From: an uncultured Lamprocystis sp.
GTDB lineage: Bacteria; Pseudomonadota; Gammaproteobacteria; Chromatiales; Chromatiaceae
Direction: 5' to 3'
Assembly (NCBI RefSeq): GCF_903933125.1
Contig: NZ_CAIZIZ010000126.1
Span: forward strand, 1 to 46,664
DNA length: 46,664 nt
The notes under the pieces are model-generated. The model searched no databases, had not been told where the DNA came from, and worked only from the letters and a program-made list of their open reading frames with translations. This document shows, piece after piece, positions 11,311 to 20,478 of this stretch. Position numbers and translations under genes: made by a program. Each line of letters starts with the position of its first letter. Position 1 is the first letter of the stretch.

Positions 11311-13581
11311 TCAGCCGGCCTGCACGGCGGCCAGCGCGGTCAGGTTGAGCAGACCGCGTACCGAGGTGCTGGTGCTGACGATATGTGCCGGGCGGTCCGC
11401 CCCGAGCAGCATGGGCCCGACATTGATGGCACCGCTCGGTCCACCCAGGGTGCGCAGCAGGTTCAGTGCAATGTTGGCGGCATCCTGGTTGGGCATGATG
11501 AGCAGGTTGGCGCGCCCGGTGAGCCGGGAGCCGGGGAAGCGCACTTCACGCATGGCCGCGTCCAGTGCCAGGTTGGCGTGCATCTCGCCCTCGACCTCCA
11601 GTTCTGGCGCGCTCTCCTGGATGAGCCGCAGGGCGTCGCGCATCTTGGCCGCGGAGGGCGTATCACGGCTGCCGAAGTTGGAGTGTGAGACCAGGGCAAT
11701 CTTGGGCTCCAGACCGAAGCGGGCGACCTGGGCGGCGCACAGCCGCGCGATCTCGGCCAGATCTTCGGCGCTCGGGTCCTCCTGTACATAGGTGTCGGCG
11801 ATGAAGAGCGGTCCCTGGGCCAGGATGACCGCGTTCATGGCCGTCAGCCGACGCACTCCGGGTGCGCGGCCGATGATGGCTTCCACGTGCTCCAGGTGTC
11901 GCAGATAACGCCCCACGACACCGCAGATCATGGCGTCCGCGTCCCCCGAGCGCACCAGGGCGGCGGCCAGGACCGTGGGTGCCTTGCGCACATACTCGCG
12001 GACCTCGGTGAGGGTGTAGCCGCGCCGCTTGACGCGCTCGAAGACGGTCGCGCAGTGCACATCGAAACGGTCGTTTTCTGACGCCACCACCAGATCGAAA
12101 TCGTGACCCGGACGGATGGAGAGTCCCAGGTCGCTCAGTCCTGCCCGGATCACCTCCGGGCGGCCGATCAGCATGGGCCGGGCGATGCCCTCGCTCACTG
12201 CCTGCTGGGCCACCTGCAAGATTTTTTCCTGTTCGCCCTCGGCAAAGACCACCCGCCGCGGCGCCGCGCGCGCATGCTCGAAGACGGGTTTCATGGTCAT
12301 GCCGCTGCGGTAGGCGCGCGCGCTCAGGTTCTCCCGATAGGCATCCAGATCCGCGATGGGGCGGGCCGCCACGCCCGACTCCATGGCGGCCTGGGCTACC
12401 GCGGGGGCCAGATGGGCCATCAGGCGCGGGTCGAATGGCCGGGGGATCAGGTAGTCGGGACCGAAACTCAGACCCTGTCCGCCATAGGCCGCGCGCACGA
12501 TGTCCGAGGGTTCAGCCCGCGCCAAATCCGCGATGGCATAGACGCACGCGGTTTGCATGGCCTCGTTGATCTGGGTCGCCCCGCAGTCCAGGGCACCGCG
12601 GAAGATGAAGGGAAAACAAAGAACGTTATTGACCTGGTTGGGGAAGTCCGAGCGTCCGGTGGCGATGATGGCGTCCGGGCGGGCGGCGCGGGCCAAGTCC
12701 GGCATGATCTCCGGATCGGGGTTGGCCAAGGCCATGATGATCGGATGCTCCGCCATGTGGATGAGCCATTCGGGTTTCAGTACGCCGGCGGCGGAGAGCC
12801 CCAGAAAGACATCGGCCCCGACGATCGCCTGCTCCAGCGTGCGCAGGTCGGTCGCCACCGCGTAGCGGCTCTTGTAGGGGTCCATCACCTCCACCCGGCC
12901 CTCATAGACGACACCGGCGATGTCGGTCACGATGACGTTCTCGGGCTTGAGTCCCAAGGCCACCAGCAGGTCCAGGCAGGACAGGGCCGCCGCGCCGGCC
13001 CCGGCGGTGACCAGACGGACCGTGCCGATGTCCTTACCCACCACCCGCAGGGCGTTGATGATGGCCGCGCTGACCACGATCGCCGTGCCGTGCTGATCGT
13101 CATGGAATACCGGGATGCCCATGCGCTCCTGGAGCGCACGTTCGATGATGAAGCAGTCCGGGGCCTTGATATCCTCCAGGTTGATGCCGCCGAAGGTGGG
13201 TTCGAGCCGCGCCACGGTCTCGACGAAACGCTCCGGGTCCAGTTCGTCGATTTCGATATCGAATACGTCAATGTCCGCGAATTGCTTGAACAGCACCGCC
13301 TTACCTTCCATGACCGGCTTGCTCGCCAGGCTGCCGATGGCGCCCAGGCCCAACACCGCGGTGCCGTTGGTGATGACCGCCACCAGATTGCTGCGGGACG
13401 TGTAGAGGGCCGCGTTCAGGGGGTCGCGCACGATCTCCTCGCAGGCGGCGGCGACCCCCGGTGAATAGGCCAGGCCCAGGTCGCGCTGGTTGGCGAGCTG
13501 TTTGGTGGCCTTGATCTCCAGCTTGCCCGGCTTCGGGTAACGGTGATAATCGAGTGCGTTCTGCTTCAGGTCGTCGGACAT
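11311..13581 (-). CDS. maeB: NADP-dependent malic enzyme, fused to phosphotransacetylase-like domain
   Basis: This encodes 756 residues (E. coli MaeB is 759). It oxidatively decarboxylates malate to pyruvate with NADP+, feeding gluconeogenesis and supplying NADPH. Domain order: malic enzyme N-terminal domain (about 1-170; [16 protein letters not shown] and the lysine-containing [20 protein letters not shown]), NAD-binding domain (about 170-410; [17 protein letters not shown]), then a PTA/PTB-type domain (about 430-750) that in this family regulates rather than transfers acetyl groups. The start [13 protein letters not shown] is the family N-terminus. The gene stands alone; the repeat-rich segment lies upstream of its start. 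Confidence 0.95.
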   Translation of the reverse strand: MSDDLKQNALDYHRYPKPGKLEIKATKQLANQRDLGLAYSPGVAAACEEIVRDPLNAALYTSRSNLVAVITNGTAVLGLGAIGSLASKPVMEGKAVLFKQFADIDVFDIEIDELDPERFVETVARLEPTFGGINLEDIKAPDCFIIERALQERMGIPVFHDDQHGTAIVVSAAIINALRVVGKDIGTVRLVTAGAGAAALSCLDLLVALGLKPENVIVTDIAGVVYEGRVEVMDPYKSRYAVATDLRTLEQAIVGADVFLGLSAAGVLKPEWLIHMAEHPIIMALANPDPEIMPDLARAARPDAIIATGRSDFPNQVNNVLCFPFIFRGALDCGATQINEAMQTACVYAIADLARAEPSDIVRAAYGGQGLSFGPDYLIPRPFDPRLMAHLAPAVAQAAMESGVAARPIADLDAYRENLSARAYRSGMTMKPVFEHARAAPRRVVFAEGEQEKILQVAQQAVSEGIARPMLIGRPEVIRAGLSDLGLSIRPGHDFDLVVASENDRFDVHCATVFERVKRRGYTLTEVREYVRKAPTVLAAALVRSGDADAMICGVVGRYLRHLEHVEAIIGRAPGVRRLTAMNAVILAQGPLFIADTYVQEDPSAEDLAEIARLCAAQVARFGLEPKIALVSHSNFGSRDTPSAAKMRDALRLIQESAPELEVEGEMHANLALDAAMREVRFPGSRLTGRANLLIMPNQDAANIALNLLRTLGGPSGAINVGPMLLGADRPAHIVSTSTSVRGLLNLTALAAVQAG

Positions 13582-13657
13582 AGTGAATCTCGTTGGCGCG
13601 GCGATACCCGGCATTGTGGGGCGCACAACCGGGTTCGGCAACCAAACCACAGGGTAG

Positions 13658-13865
13658 GCAGCAGTTCCGAATTTGAGCAGCATCGCGCGACTCTTGGTGG
13701 ATGCGGCGCGCGCGACCGCTGTGGCGGGTCCCTGACACCGCGTGGCGCGCCTTATCCACCCTTCAACGGAGCCGGTTTCGTAGGGTGGATAAGCGCAGCG
13801 CATCCACCATCAGCCTCGCCGCCGACGCATTGCTGGCAGGGGCCACCCAAATTTGGAACTGCTGC
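13658..13865. repeat. MITE-like segment with terminal and nested inverted repeats
   Basis: The 18-nt ends at 13658-13675 and 13848-13865 are inverted copies of each other with one mismatch (GCAGCAGTTCCGAATTTG against CAAATTTGGAACTGCTGC). Inside, 13747-13762 (GCGCCTTATCCACCCT) pairs with 13782-13796 around a 19-nt loop. A third pair GGTGGATGCG/CGCATCCACC lies between the two levels. The arm GTAGGGTGGATAAGCGCAGC matches the palindrome at 5821 except for one base. No coding capacity is seen. It fills nearly all of the 303-nt gap between the M15 peptidase and maeB. Confidence 0.7.
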
Positions 13866-13884
13866 GGTGTCAGGGCGGCGCAAT

Positions 13885-14454
13885 TCAGGCGATCTGGTCC
13901 CGCAGTCCCTCGACGATGATCCAGCGCCCGTTGCGCCGATCCCGGATCTGGCTGCGCAGTTGCCCGCGATTCGGACCCAAGGCCGCCGGGCGCAGGGCGA
14001 TGTGGACCCAGCCCGAGCTCGGCCCCAGGTCGGGGTCGACGCATTCACAGCACACGGCATCGAAAACCGGCAGCTGGGTGGACGCCCATTGCGCGAGCGC
14101 CAGGGTCGTGAGGCCGGGAATGCGCAGATCGCAGGCCCAGCCGCCGGTGTGGGGGCTCAGGCTGATCCAGTCCGGAGGGTTCTTCTTGAGGACTCGCTCC
14201 AGTGCCTGGCAGCGATAGAGGCTGATGGGCGAGAAGCGGCCGTGCGCGTCACGGATCGGCTGCATGACCTCGCGCACCAATTGGACCGCGGCCCGCAGAA
14301 CCTGATCGTCCGGCAGGGCATTGCCGATGCCGAGGCGGGCGGCGACCTCGCAGCGGCTGAGCTCGTAGACGCGAAAATTGGTGGCGATGTGATCCTGTGG
14401 GTCCAGTCCCGCGAGCGTCAGGTTATCGAGTCTGGTGCGTGCCCGGTTGGCCAT
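13885..14454 (-). CDS. M15-type peptidase without signal peptide
   Basis: This encodes 189 residues. The start at 14454 follows the stop of the CHAT gene by 2 nt (TGA-TC-ATG), so translation is almost certainly coupled. The sequence fits the M15_3 (VanY/endolysin-like) peptidase domain: FRVYELSRCEVAARLGIGN, then VMQPIRDAHGRFSPIS, then the zinc site SPHTGGWACDL with His102 and Asp109 at the expected H-x6-D spacing, and a third ligand His151 in SGWVHIA. Such enzymes cut peptide stems of peptidoglycan. No signal peptide or anchor is seen, as in phage endolysins, so it would need membrane damage or another route to reach the wall. It is probably an effector working with the CHAT protein. Confidence 0.75.
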   Translation of the reverse strand: MANRARTRLDNLTLAGLDPQDHIATNFRVYELSRCEVAARLGIGNALPDDQVLRAAVQLVREVMQPIRDAHGRFSPISLYRCQALERVLKKNPPDWISLSPHTGGWACDLRIPGLTTLALAQWASTQLPVFDAVCCECVDPDLGPSSGWVHIALRPAALGPNRGQLRSQIRDRRNGRWIIVEGLRDQIA

Positions 14455-14456
14455 GA

Positions 14457-17400
14457 TCAGAGCGCATCCCGGATCGCGGTGAGGGCGGCCAGCACCAGGG
14501 GCAGCGGGGTGGGCAGTTCGCCGACGATGGCGATGAGAAAGTCCAGAGTCTCGTGTACGGAAGCAACCTCGCGCGGACTCGCGCCGCGGCGGAAGAGTTC
14601 CCGGTAGCGCGCGATGATGCGTTCCACGGCCGCGGCCGATGGGCTTGCCTGGGTGAGCAGCAGGACCGTCGCGTTGTCGGCTTCGGCCACCCCATGACGG
14701 AAGCTCGGCTCCCGGGTGTTGCGCTCGGCGGCCAGATCGATCATCGCCCGCAGCCGGTCGGGCAGGCTGGCCTCCCAGTCGCCGCCGCAGGTCGCATCCA
14801 GCCACCGGGCGAGCAGCTTGGCCGCGGCCCAGAGTGCGAAGGGGCAGGGGTCAGGTCGTGTGGATTCCGCGCTTGCCCGGGCCAGGTAGTTCGCCATGTT
14901 GGCCAGGGCTTCCAGCCGGCCGCGCGCTTCGGTCTGGAGCCACGCGAGCTGTCGGCAGGCCTGGCCGAGCAAGGTCAGTCGCTCCGCCGTGGGCGCGCGT
15001 TGGCTGACCGCGGCCAGTTCCAGGATGTACTGTTCGATCCGCCCGGTCAGTTCCTGGCGGCGGTCCTCCTTGTGGTATCCCTCCGGTTCATGGCGTAGCG
15101 TGCGCCACTGCTCGCCGATGAGCCGCACCCCGAAGTCGCTGCATTGTTCCAGTGTCCGCAGCGAACAATCGCCGGTCTCCGCGCCCAAGGCGGTTTCCAG
15201 CCAGGTCACCGCTTCCTGATAGGCGCCGGTCTCGCCCCAGGCGAAGCCGATGGCCGCCGCCAGGTCCGCCCGCGCGAGCCAGGGGTCGCGCTGGGCCTCC
15301 GGGATCGCGCCGATCAGATCCTCGATCCGCGTGCGCAGGGCGGTCAGTGTCGCGGGATCGGCGTCGCGCTCGCGCACCCGCGTGCGGATGTATTCGCTCA
15401 GATTGCCGAGGTCCGCGATCACTTCAAGCGGTGCATGGTAGGGGCGGCGCGCCGGCGCGACCGCGGGCGCGGGCACCATCCGCAAGCGATAGGCCGGGTC
15501 GCCGTAACATTGGTAGGCACCCCAGGTATTCACGTCGGCAAAGCGCTGCCAGACCTCCTCGCGCGCGGCGCGTACCGACTCGCCAAACGGCTGGCCGGCG
15601 AGCATCCGGGCATAGAAGCCCTCGGCGAAGGCCAGGCCGGCGCGGTCGTCCACCGCCCATCCCGCCGCAATCACCGCTTTGACGCCCATGGAGATGAACT
15701 GCACCGCCAGGTTGGCCGCCAGGTGGTTGTAGCGGGTCGGGGCCGTCGCTTGCGTCTTACCAAGGTGGCAGCAGTTGATGAAGACCAACTCCGGCACCCA
15801 CCGCAGTTGTTCAACATCGCCGGGAGTCAGGAAGGTCTCCTTGCCGATGACCATGCCGGAGATCCGCTCGACGACCGCCGTCGGGGTCTGTCCACAGGCC
15901 GGGCAGGTGTCGACTGCCCGCCCGGCCAGCGGGAATTCGTGCTCACCGTGGCCGGCCAGGTGCAGGATGCGCCAGGCGTCCTTGTGCAGCCCGTTGAGGA
16001 TGGCATCGGCTTTTTCGTCGATCCGGTCGGTGACCTGGAAGCCGTGGTCGCGCAGCAACTGGGCCACCCGGCCGGCTTCCTCACGGGCCCCCGGCAGGTC
16101 GGTGAAGGCGTTCCAGCCATCGAGATCCGGATTGCCCACGACATAGGCCTTCGCCTCCTGGGCATGCGCGATGTGGGAGCGATAGCTCGGTGTCTTGAGC
16201 TGCCGCACCAGTCCGCCGCTGACGGCGGGCGGACGGCCGGTGTGGCTCCAGCGGTCCTCCAGGAGTTCCCAGGGGAAGCGGGCCGACACCTCGTCCACCA
16301 GCACCACCAGATGGCGCTGCTTGGGCGCGAGTTCGCGCAGCCGCGTGGGCAGGAGCATCTCAAACAGCGTTTTGGCCGCCTCCGCATTGGTGGCTGGCGA
16401 GCGGGATGCCTGGGCGATGAAAATATCGGCCAGGCGTAACTGACCGGCCGCCAGAGTCACCTCCGCGCGCGCCCGATCGGTAGCCGCGATGAAGCGCAGG
16501 GCCTCGCCCCGCGGCTCTTGGGTGATTTCCAGGCGCTGCCACCATTCCGGGGCCTCCTCACAACGCACCCGCCGCAGACCGCCCACGCCCTCCTCGACCA
16601 CCCGCGGTTGCCAGACGAGGCGGGCGGCCAGTTGGTCGTCCTGCAAGACCTCCTCGAGCGCCTCGGCGGCGACCAGCGCCAAATCCTGATACAACTCGAT
16701 GATCTCGATGTGATCCAGGGCCACCCGATCGCCGAGCCCGGTCTCTGCCAGTCGATCGGCGGCGGCCAAGGCCCCGCGCAGGATCGCCTTGACGGCATCG
16801 GCGGCCCGCAGTCCGCCCGCACCGGAACCGACCAGCAAGGCCGAGAAGGCCGCGGAGCGCACCGCGTCGGCCGCACCGAAACGGTCGCTCGACCAGCGGG
16901 CGACGCGCAGCGCAAAGTCGAGCAGGGCATCCCGGACCCCCGTTTCCAGTGACGCGGGCGTCAGCTCCCCGACCTGGCCGAGTCCGACCACCACGGCACC
17001 GGCCGGCATCGCCCGCGGGCGTTCGTTGATGAAGAGCGCGGAACTGCCCGCCCGGCCGGGATAGAGCCCCAGTTGCAGGCTCTCGCTCAAGCGTCCTGCA
17101 AGCCGTTCATCCAGGGCCAGTTCGGCACTGACGATGGTATCGCCAAGGTAGTGTCCGACCAGCACCGGGTAGCGGGCATAGCTCAGGTCGCCATGGCGGA
17201 TGCAGACCTGGATGGCGGGTGCCGCCTCCCCGTCTTCCGTGTCGTCGGTCGAGGGGCTTGATCCGAAGCCGAAGGATTCCACCGCGTACTGATCCGGGAT
17301 GTCGTCGGTGGGCGGCTGTGCGGGCAGCGGGAACAGTGCTTCACCGGCGTCCGAATCGTCCGCGGCACCGGCGCGGGCCGCCCCCGGCGGCGTTTGGGTC

Positions 17401-19973
17401 AGCCGGGTGGTGGTGCCTGTCATGAGCAGATCCAGGTAACCAGGGAAGGCGGCCTGACGCGTGCAGAGTGCGTCGTGGGCCGTGTCCCCGACATACCAGA
17501 GCGGCACCTGCGGCAGGTGTCCGGAGCGCCAGGTGACGGTGCCGTCGCCCTGGGCGGTGGCGAGAAAGGCGAGCTGTCCGGCGGCCGCCGGGTCGGACGC
17601 GTCCGCCGGTTGAAGCCGGTAGTCCGCGATGGTTGCCGCCTGGTGGCCGGCCACCGAGACCAGGTGTCGCGGGTCGACCGGGCTGTCACGCAGCAGGCTC
17701 CAGGTCGCGCGTGCCTGGCGCAAGGCCGCCGCGGTGGGCGGGTTCCAGTCGGTATGCAGGGTCTGCTTGAGTTCGTTCCAGGCATCCATCCGGAGCAGGT
17801 CTGATCCCCGTGTCGTGCCGGGCAGCAACTCCAGGAATGCCGGATAGGCGCGCAGGATGTCGACCAGCGCATCCGGCCCCTGGGTGAGATCGAGCAGGCT
17901 CAGCCGTGCCAGGGTCGGATGCCGGCCGGTGAGCCAGCGCAGGGCCTCGCAAGTGCCCTGATGGGGGGTGCCGAGCATGAGCAGCCGCGACTCGGGCAGG
18001 GCGACGATGCGCCGCCACAGTGCCGCGCCCGTGCCACCATCGCCGATCATGGCGCGCACCACCAGTCCGCCCAGTGAGTGGGCGATCAGCCGGACCGGTT
18101 GTTTGGTCCGCTCGGCCTCGGGCAGCCAGGCGTCCAGGTGCTCGGTCAGGGTCTGCGCGGCGTCCAGGATCGAGCGCCGCCAGTCGTAGGGGAAGACCTC
18201 GATGCGGTGGCTGCGCGCCAGGAACGCGATCAACGGGCCGTAGCGCGCGTCCAGCGGTCCGATCGGTTCCACGTGATCGGTTGGGTGTCGCCGCAGCTGC
18301 GCGATGCCGCCGCGCCGCAAGGCCTGGTAGTCCAGCCAGAGCGTGTGCCCATTGACCGCCAGGGTGCTGCCCATCATGCCGGGCACGAGCACCGCCAAGG
18401 GCTTGGGTGTCCCGGCCGAGCGGGCGCGGCGCACTGTCTCGCGCCAGCGCGGCGCCTCCCGCGGGGTCTGCTCGATGGGCTGGAAACCGGCATCCGTGCC
18501 CTCGGCGCGGGCGAGCGCGGCGGTCAGCCAGCGCAGGCTGCGTTCGTTTCTGAAATAGCCGAAGTGATTGACCTCCGGACCTTGATCGCGGAGCAACCGC
18601 GCCCCGCCCGGGGGGCGGCGCAGACCACCCGCCATCGACCCGGTATTGACGACCAGGTCGTGATCGGAGCCGTAGAACCAGTCGGCGACGAACAGTTTGA
18701 GCTGACCCCAGAGCGAGTCGCCCTGCGCGTCGCCGGCGATGACGGTCAGGTCCGCGCGGGTCATCAGGTCCGGGTGCTGGAGCAGTCGGGTCAGGGCCGA
18801 GCCGGGCATCATGGCTTCCAGGCCGGGCAGCGTGCGCGGGTCGGTGCGCGCCTTGACCGCCGCCAGCAGAAAGTCCATGGTCGCGTCGGTCAGGGTCCAG
18901 CCGGCCAGATGAGCGAGCACCGACAGCCAGCGGTCCAGGCGGCCGGAGGCCAGGGTGGTGCCGCGGGCGGGGCAGGCGACACGCACGAAGCGGCTGATCC
19001 GCGGGCGCGCGTCCGCGAGCAGGGTCAGGAGTTCCGTGAGCGCCGCGCGGTCCGCCTGATAGGCCCGGTCGCGCTCGGTGCGGGCGGTCGCGGCAAGCGG
19101 ACTCAGGCCGAGCTGCGCCGCGAGTGTGTGGTCCGCGGCGAACAGGGTGTCGAGCAGGTCCGGCTGCAGTGGATCGATCGCCCGGTCGCGCTCGCCCAGG
19201 CATAGCAGTTCACCGACCAGACCGCCGCGCGAATGGGTCACCAGATGCAACTGCGCTCCGGCGGGGAGTGCGCGCACCAACCCCAGCGCATTGACGATCG
19301 GGCTCTCGGTGAGCGAGCGGTGTTCCCAGGCGAGTGCCCGCGTGCCGTAGCGCCGGCTCAAGTCTTCGCGCGCCGCCGTCGCGGCGGTGGACCCGGCCCA
19401 GAGTGCGCCGAAGGATCCCTGGCAACTGGAGCCGGTGCCGTGAATGAAAACCAGGAGCGGCCCCTGGTCAACGGCGATCGGCGTCTCTGCGGTGACTGGC
19501 GTCAGGGCAAAGCTGTCTCCCAAGGCGCAGTGATACAGTCCCGGCAACTGACCCTGAAGCTGGTGCTCTTCCAGTCGCTCGCCCAGGGGACGAATGCTCT
19601 GATCTTTGAGGTCGACGCCGAAGCAGTCCAGGACCGAGACCCCGAGACCCCAGCCGCCGCGGGTGGCGCCGCGCGCCTGCTCGGGCGGCCGGGTGTCCAG
19701 CGCCCAGGTCGTGCCCCGGTCGATGGCGTCCCCGCGGGCTGCAGTCTGATGCCCCCGTTCGCGTATCAGGTCGTCGGCCCGGGTCCAGAGGGCGAACCCA
19801 TTGGTCAGGGTGACGCGCACCACCTCGTCCGCGGCCAGACGCGTCTCGCCGCTGCTCGCCCGGCCGCTGCCCGGCACCAGTCGCCGTGCGGTCTGCACTG
19901 TCACCAGCCGCGTGGTCGGCAGAGCGGCTGCCTGTGAGTCACCGCGGACGCGGACCATCAGATTTTCTGCCAT
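14457..19973 (-). CDS. Giant dual alpha/beta-hydrolase-CHAT protease fusion
   Basis: This encodes 1838 residues with no signal peptide; the start has a GGGAG ribosome binding site. Order: N-terminal beta-rich region (1-165). Hydrolase A (172-490) has oxyanion motif VFIHGTGSS, nucleophile Ser248 in THSRGG, and likely Asp/His near 437-439 and 470. Hydrolase B (525-855) is LCAT/lipase-like with PGMMGS, Ser633 in AHSLGGLV, GTPHQGT, Asp810 in GDGTV and His833. Then an acidic linker (870-920) and a domain of unknown type (920-1115; macro-like glycine-rich strand AVVVGLGQVGELT). The CHAT caspase-like protease (1220-1500) has His1342 in LHLAGHGE and Cys1402 in FINCCHLG. The helical, TPR-like end is 1510-1838. 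All three catalytic centres look intact. It lies between the metacaspase and the M15 peptidase on the same strand. I infer a protease-controlled lipase effector; substrates are unknown. Confidence 0.85.
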   Translation of the reverse strand: MAENLMVRVRGDSQAAALPTTRLVTVQTARRLVPGSGRASSGETRLAADEVVRVTLTNGFALWTRADDLIRERGHQTAARGDAIDRGTTWALDTRPPEQARGATRGGWGLGVSVLDCFGVDLKDQSIRPLGERLEEHQLQGQLPGLYHCALGDSFALTPVTAETPIAVDQGPLLVFIHGTGSSCQGSFGALWAGSTAATAAREDLSRRYGTRALAWEHRSLTESPIVNALGLVRALPAGAQLHLVTHSRGGLVGELLCLGERDRAIDPLQPDLLDTLFAADHTLAAQLGLSPLAATARTERDRAYQADRAALTELLTLLADARPRISRFVRVACPARGTTLASGRLDRWLSVLAHLAGWTLTDATMDFLLAAVKARTDPRTLPGLEAMMPGSALTRLLQHPDLMTRADLTVIAGDAQGDSLWGQLKLFVADWFYGSDHDLVVNTGSMAGGLRRPPGGARLLRDQGPEVNHFGYFRNERSLRWLTAALARAEGTDAGFQPIEQTPREAPRWRETVRRARSAGTPKPLAVLVPGMMGSTLAVNGHTLWLDYQALRRGGIAQLRRHPTDHVEPIGPLDARYGPLIAFLARSHRIEVFPYDWRRSILDAAQTLTEHLDAWLPEAERTKQPVRLIAHSLGGLVVRAMIGDGGTGAALWRRIVALPESRLLMLGTPHQGTCEALRWLTGRHPTLARLSLLDLTQGPDALVDILRAYPAFLELLPGTTRGSDLLRMDAWNELKQTLHTDWNPPTAAALRQARATWSLLRDSPVDPRHLVSVAGHQAATIADYRLQPADASDPAAAGQLAFLATAQGDGTVTWRSGHLPQVPLWYVGDTAHDALCTRQAAFPGYLDLLMTGTTTRLTQTPPGAARAGAADDSDAGEALFPLPAQPPTDDIPDQYAVESFGFGSSPSTDDTEDGEAAPAIQVCIRHGDLSYARYPVLVGHYLGDTIVSAELALDERLAGRLSESLQLGLYPGRAGSSALFINERPRAMPAGAVVVGLGQVGELTPASLETGVRDALLDFALRVARWSSDRFGAADAVRSAAFSALLVGSGAGGLRAADAVKAILRGALAAADRLAETGLGDRVALDHIEIIELYQDLALVAAEALEEVLQDDQLAARLVWQPRVVEEGVGGLRRVRCEEAPEWWQRLEITQEPRGEALRFIAATDRARAEVTLAAGQLRLADIFIAQASRSPATNAEAAKTLFEMLLPTRLRELAPKQRHLVVLVDEVSARFPWELLEDRWSHTGRPPAVSGGLVRQLKTPSYRSHIAHAQEAKAYVVGNPDLDGWNAFTDLPGAREEAGRVAQLLRDHGFQVTDRIDEKADAILNGLHKDAWRILHLAGHGEHEFPLAGRAVDTCPACGQTPTAVVERISGMVIGKETFLTPGDVEQLRWVPELVFINCCHLGKTQATAPTRYNHLAANLAVQFISMGVKAVIAAGWAVDDRAGLAFAEGFYARMLAGQPFGESVRAAREEVWQRFADVNTWGAYQCYGDPAYRLRMVPAPAVAPARRPYHAPLEVIADLGNLSEYIRTRVRERDADPATLTALRTRIEDLIGAIPEAQRDPWLARADLAAAIGFAWGETGAYQEAVTWLETALGAETGDCSLRTLEQCSDFGVRLIGEQWRTLRHEPEGYHKEDRRQELTGRIEQYILELAAVSQRAPTAERLTLLGQACRQLAWLQTEARGRLEALANMANYLARASAESTRPDPCPFALWAAAKLLARWLDATCGGDWEASLPDRLRAMIDLAAERNTREPSFRHGVAEADNATVLLLTQASPSAAAVERIIARYRELFRRGASPREVASVHETLDFLIAIVGELPTPLPLVLAALTAIRDAL

Positions 19974-20112
19974 GGCGCTGCTCCCGTTGGCCTGATACAG
20001 GTTAATGAGCCGGAAATAAGGTCCTTGATCATGGTTCCGGCCACGAGAAAACCGGAGGTGGAGGCTTTAGGCGATTGCCGGGAACGATTCTACCAACAGG
20101 TAGGGGCGACAT

Positions 20113-20169
20113 GTAGGTGCGACTTCAGCCGCACCGATTCGTACTTAGGTGCGACTAAAGTCGCACCTA
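20113..20169. repeat. Two tandem 11-bp-type hairpins
   Basis: The second unit, TAGGTGCGACT-AA-AGTCGCACCTA at 20146-20169, is a perfect stem with a 2-nt spacer. The first, GGTGCGACT-TC-AGCCGCACC at about 20116-20135, is a degenerate copy with one mismatch. They look like a REP-type dispersed element. Confidence 0.75.
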
Positions 20170-20265
20170 CATTGACCGGTATCCAAATTGTCGGAAATCA
20201 CTTAGCCGGTCGACGGTCCGGCGAACTGCCATGGAAGGAACCTCAGCCGCCGAACGATGAATGGC

Positions 20266-20367
20266 CCCCGTGGGAGCGGCGTCCCGCCGCGATGCGGTGC
20301 CGCGGCGATCTTGAACGCTGGGGTGACACGCCCGACCCCATCGCGGCGGGACGCCGCTCCCACGGGG
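20266..20367. repeat. Perfect 28-bp inverted repeat with 46-nt core
   Basis: Positions 20266-20293 (starting CCCCGTGGGAGCGGCGTCCC) are the exact reverse complement of 20340-20367. The 46-nt core is also GC rich. The perfect arms show either recent origin or continuing maintenance. It lies between the metacaspase gene and the CHAT gene and could act as a terminator-like barrier or as a mobile REP/MITE element. Confidence 0.85.
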
Positions 20368-20478
20368 TCGCCGCGCGACTTTCACGGTAAAGCCTCGACC
20401 TCCTCAAAGCCCAGCCCGGCGCCGGGCATGGACGCCGACACTCCCGCTTCCGGCCGCGGTTCGGGTGAGCCCAGTGGG

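Larger units (their letters stand above)
19974..20478. other. Gene-free interval between CHAT gene and metacaspase, with repeats
   Basis: This 505-nt stretch has no supported gene. A 7-bp inverted repeat (GCCGGAA at 20009, TTCCGGC at 20035) lies 35-70 nt upstream of the CHAT gene start and could be an operator. The rest is dominated by the hairpins at 20113-20169 and the 28-bp palindrome at 20266-20367. No clear promoter could be named. Confidence 0.5.

Noticed and set aside
13885-14805. Longer start for the M15 peptidase (306 residues)
   Set aside because: The extra 117 residues are out-of-frame coding of the CHAT gene and contain Arg/Pro-rich nonsense; ATG at 14454 starts the domain.
15144-16439. 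431-codon plus-strand frame opposite the CHAT gene
   Set aside because: Reverse-strand reading of the CHAT domain; residue content is the complement pattern of the real gene and it lacks any domain.
20013-20400. A CRISPR-like array from the repeated hairpins
   Set aside because: Only two degenerate hairpin units and one unrelated palindrome; no regular direct repeats with spacers.
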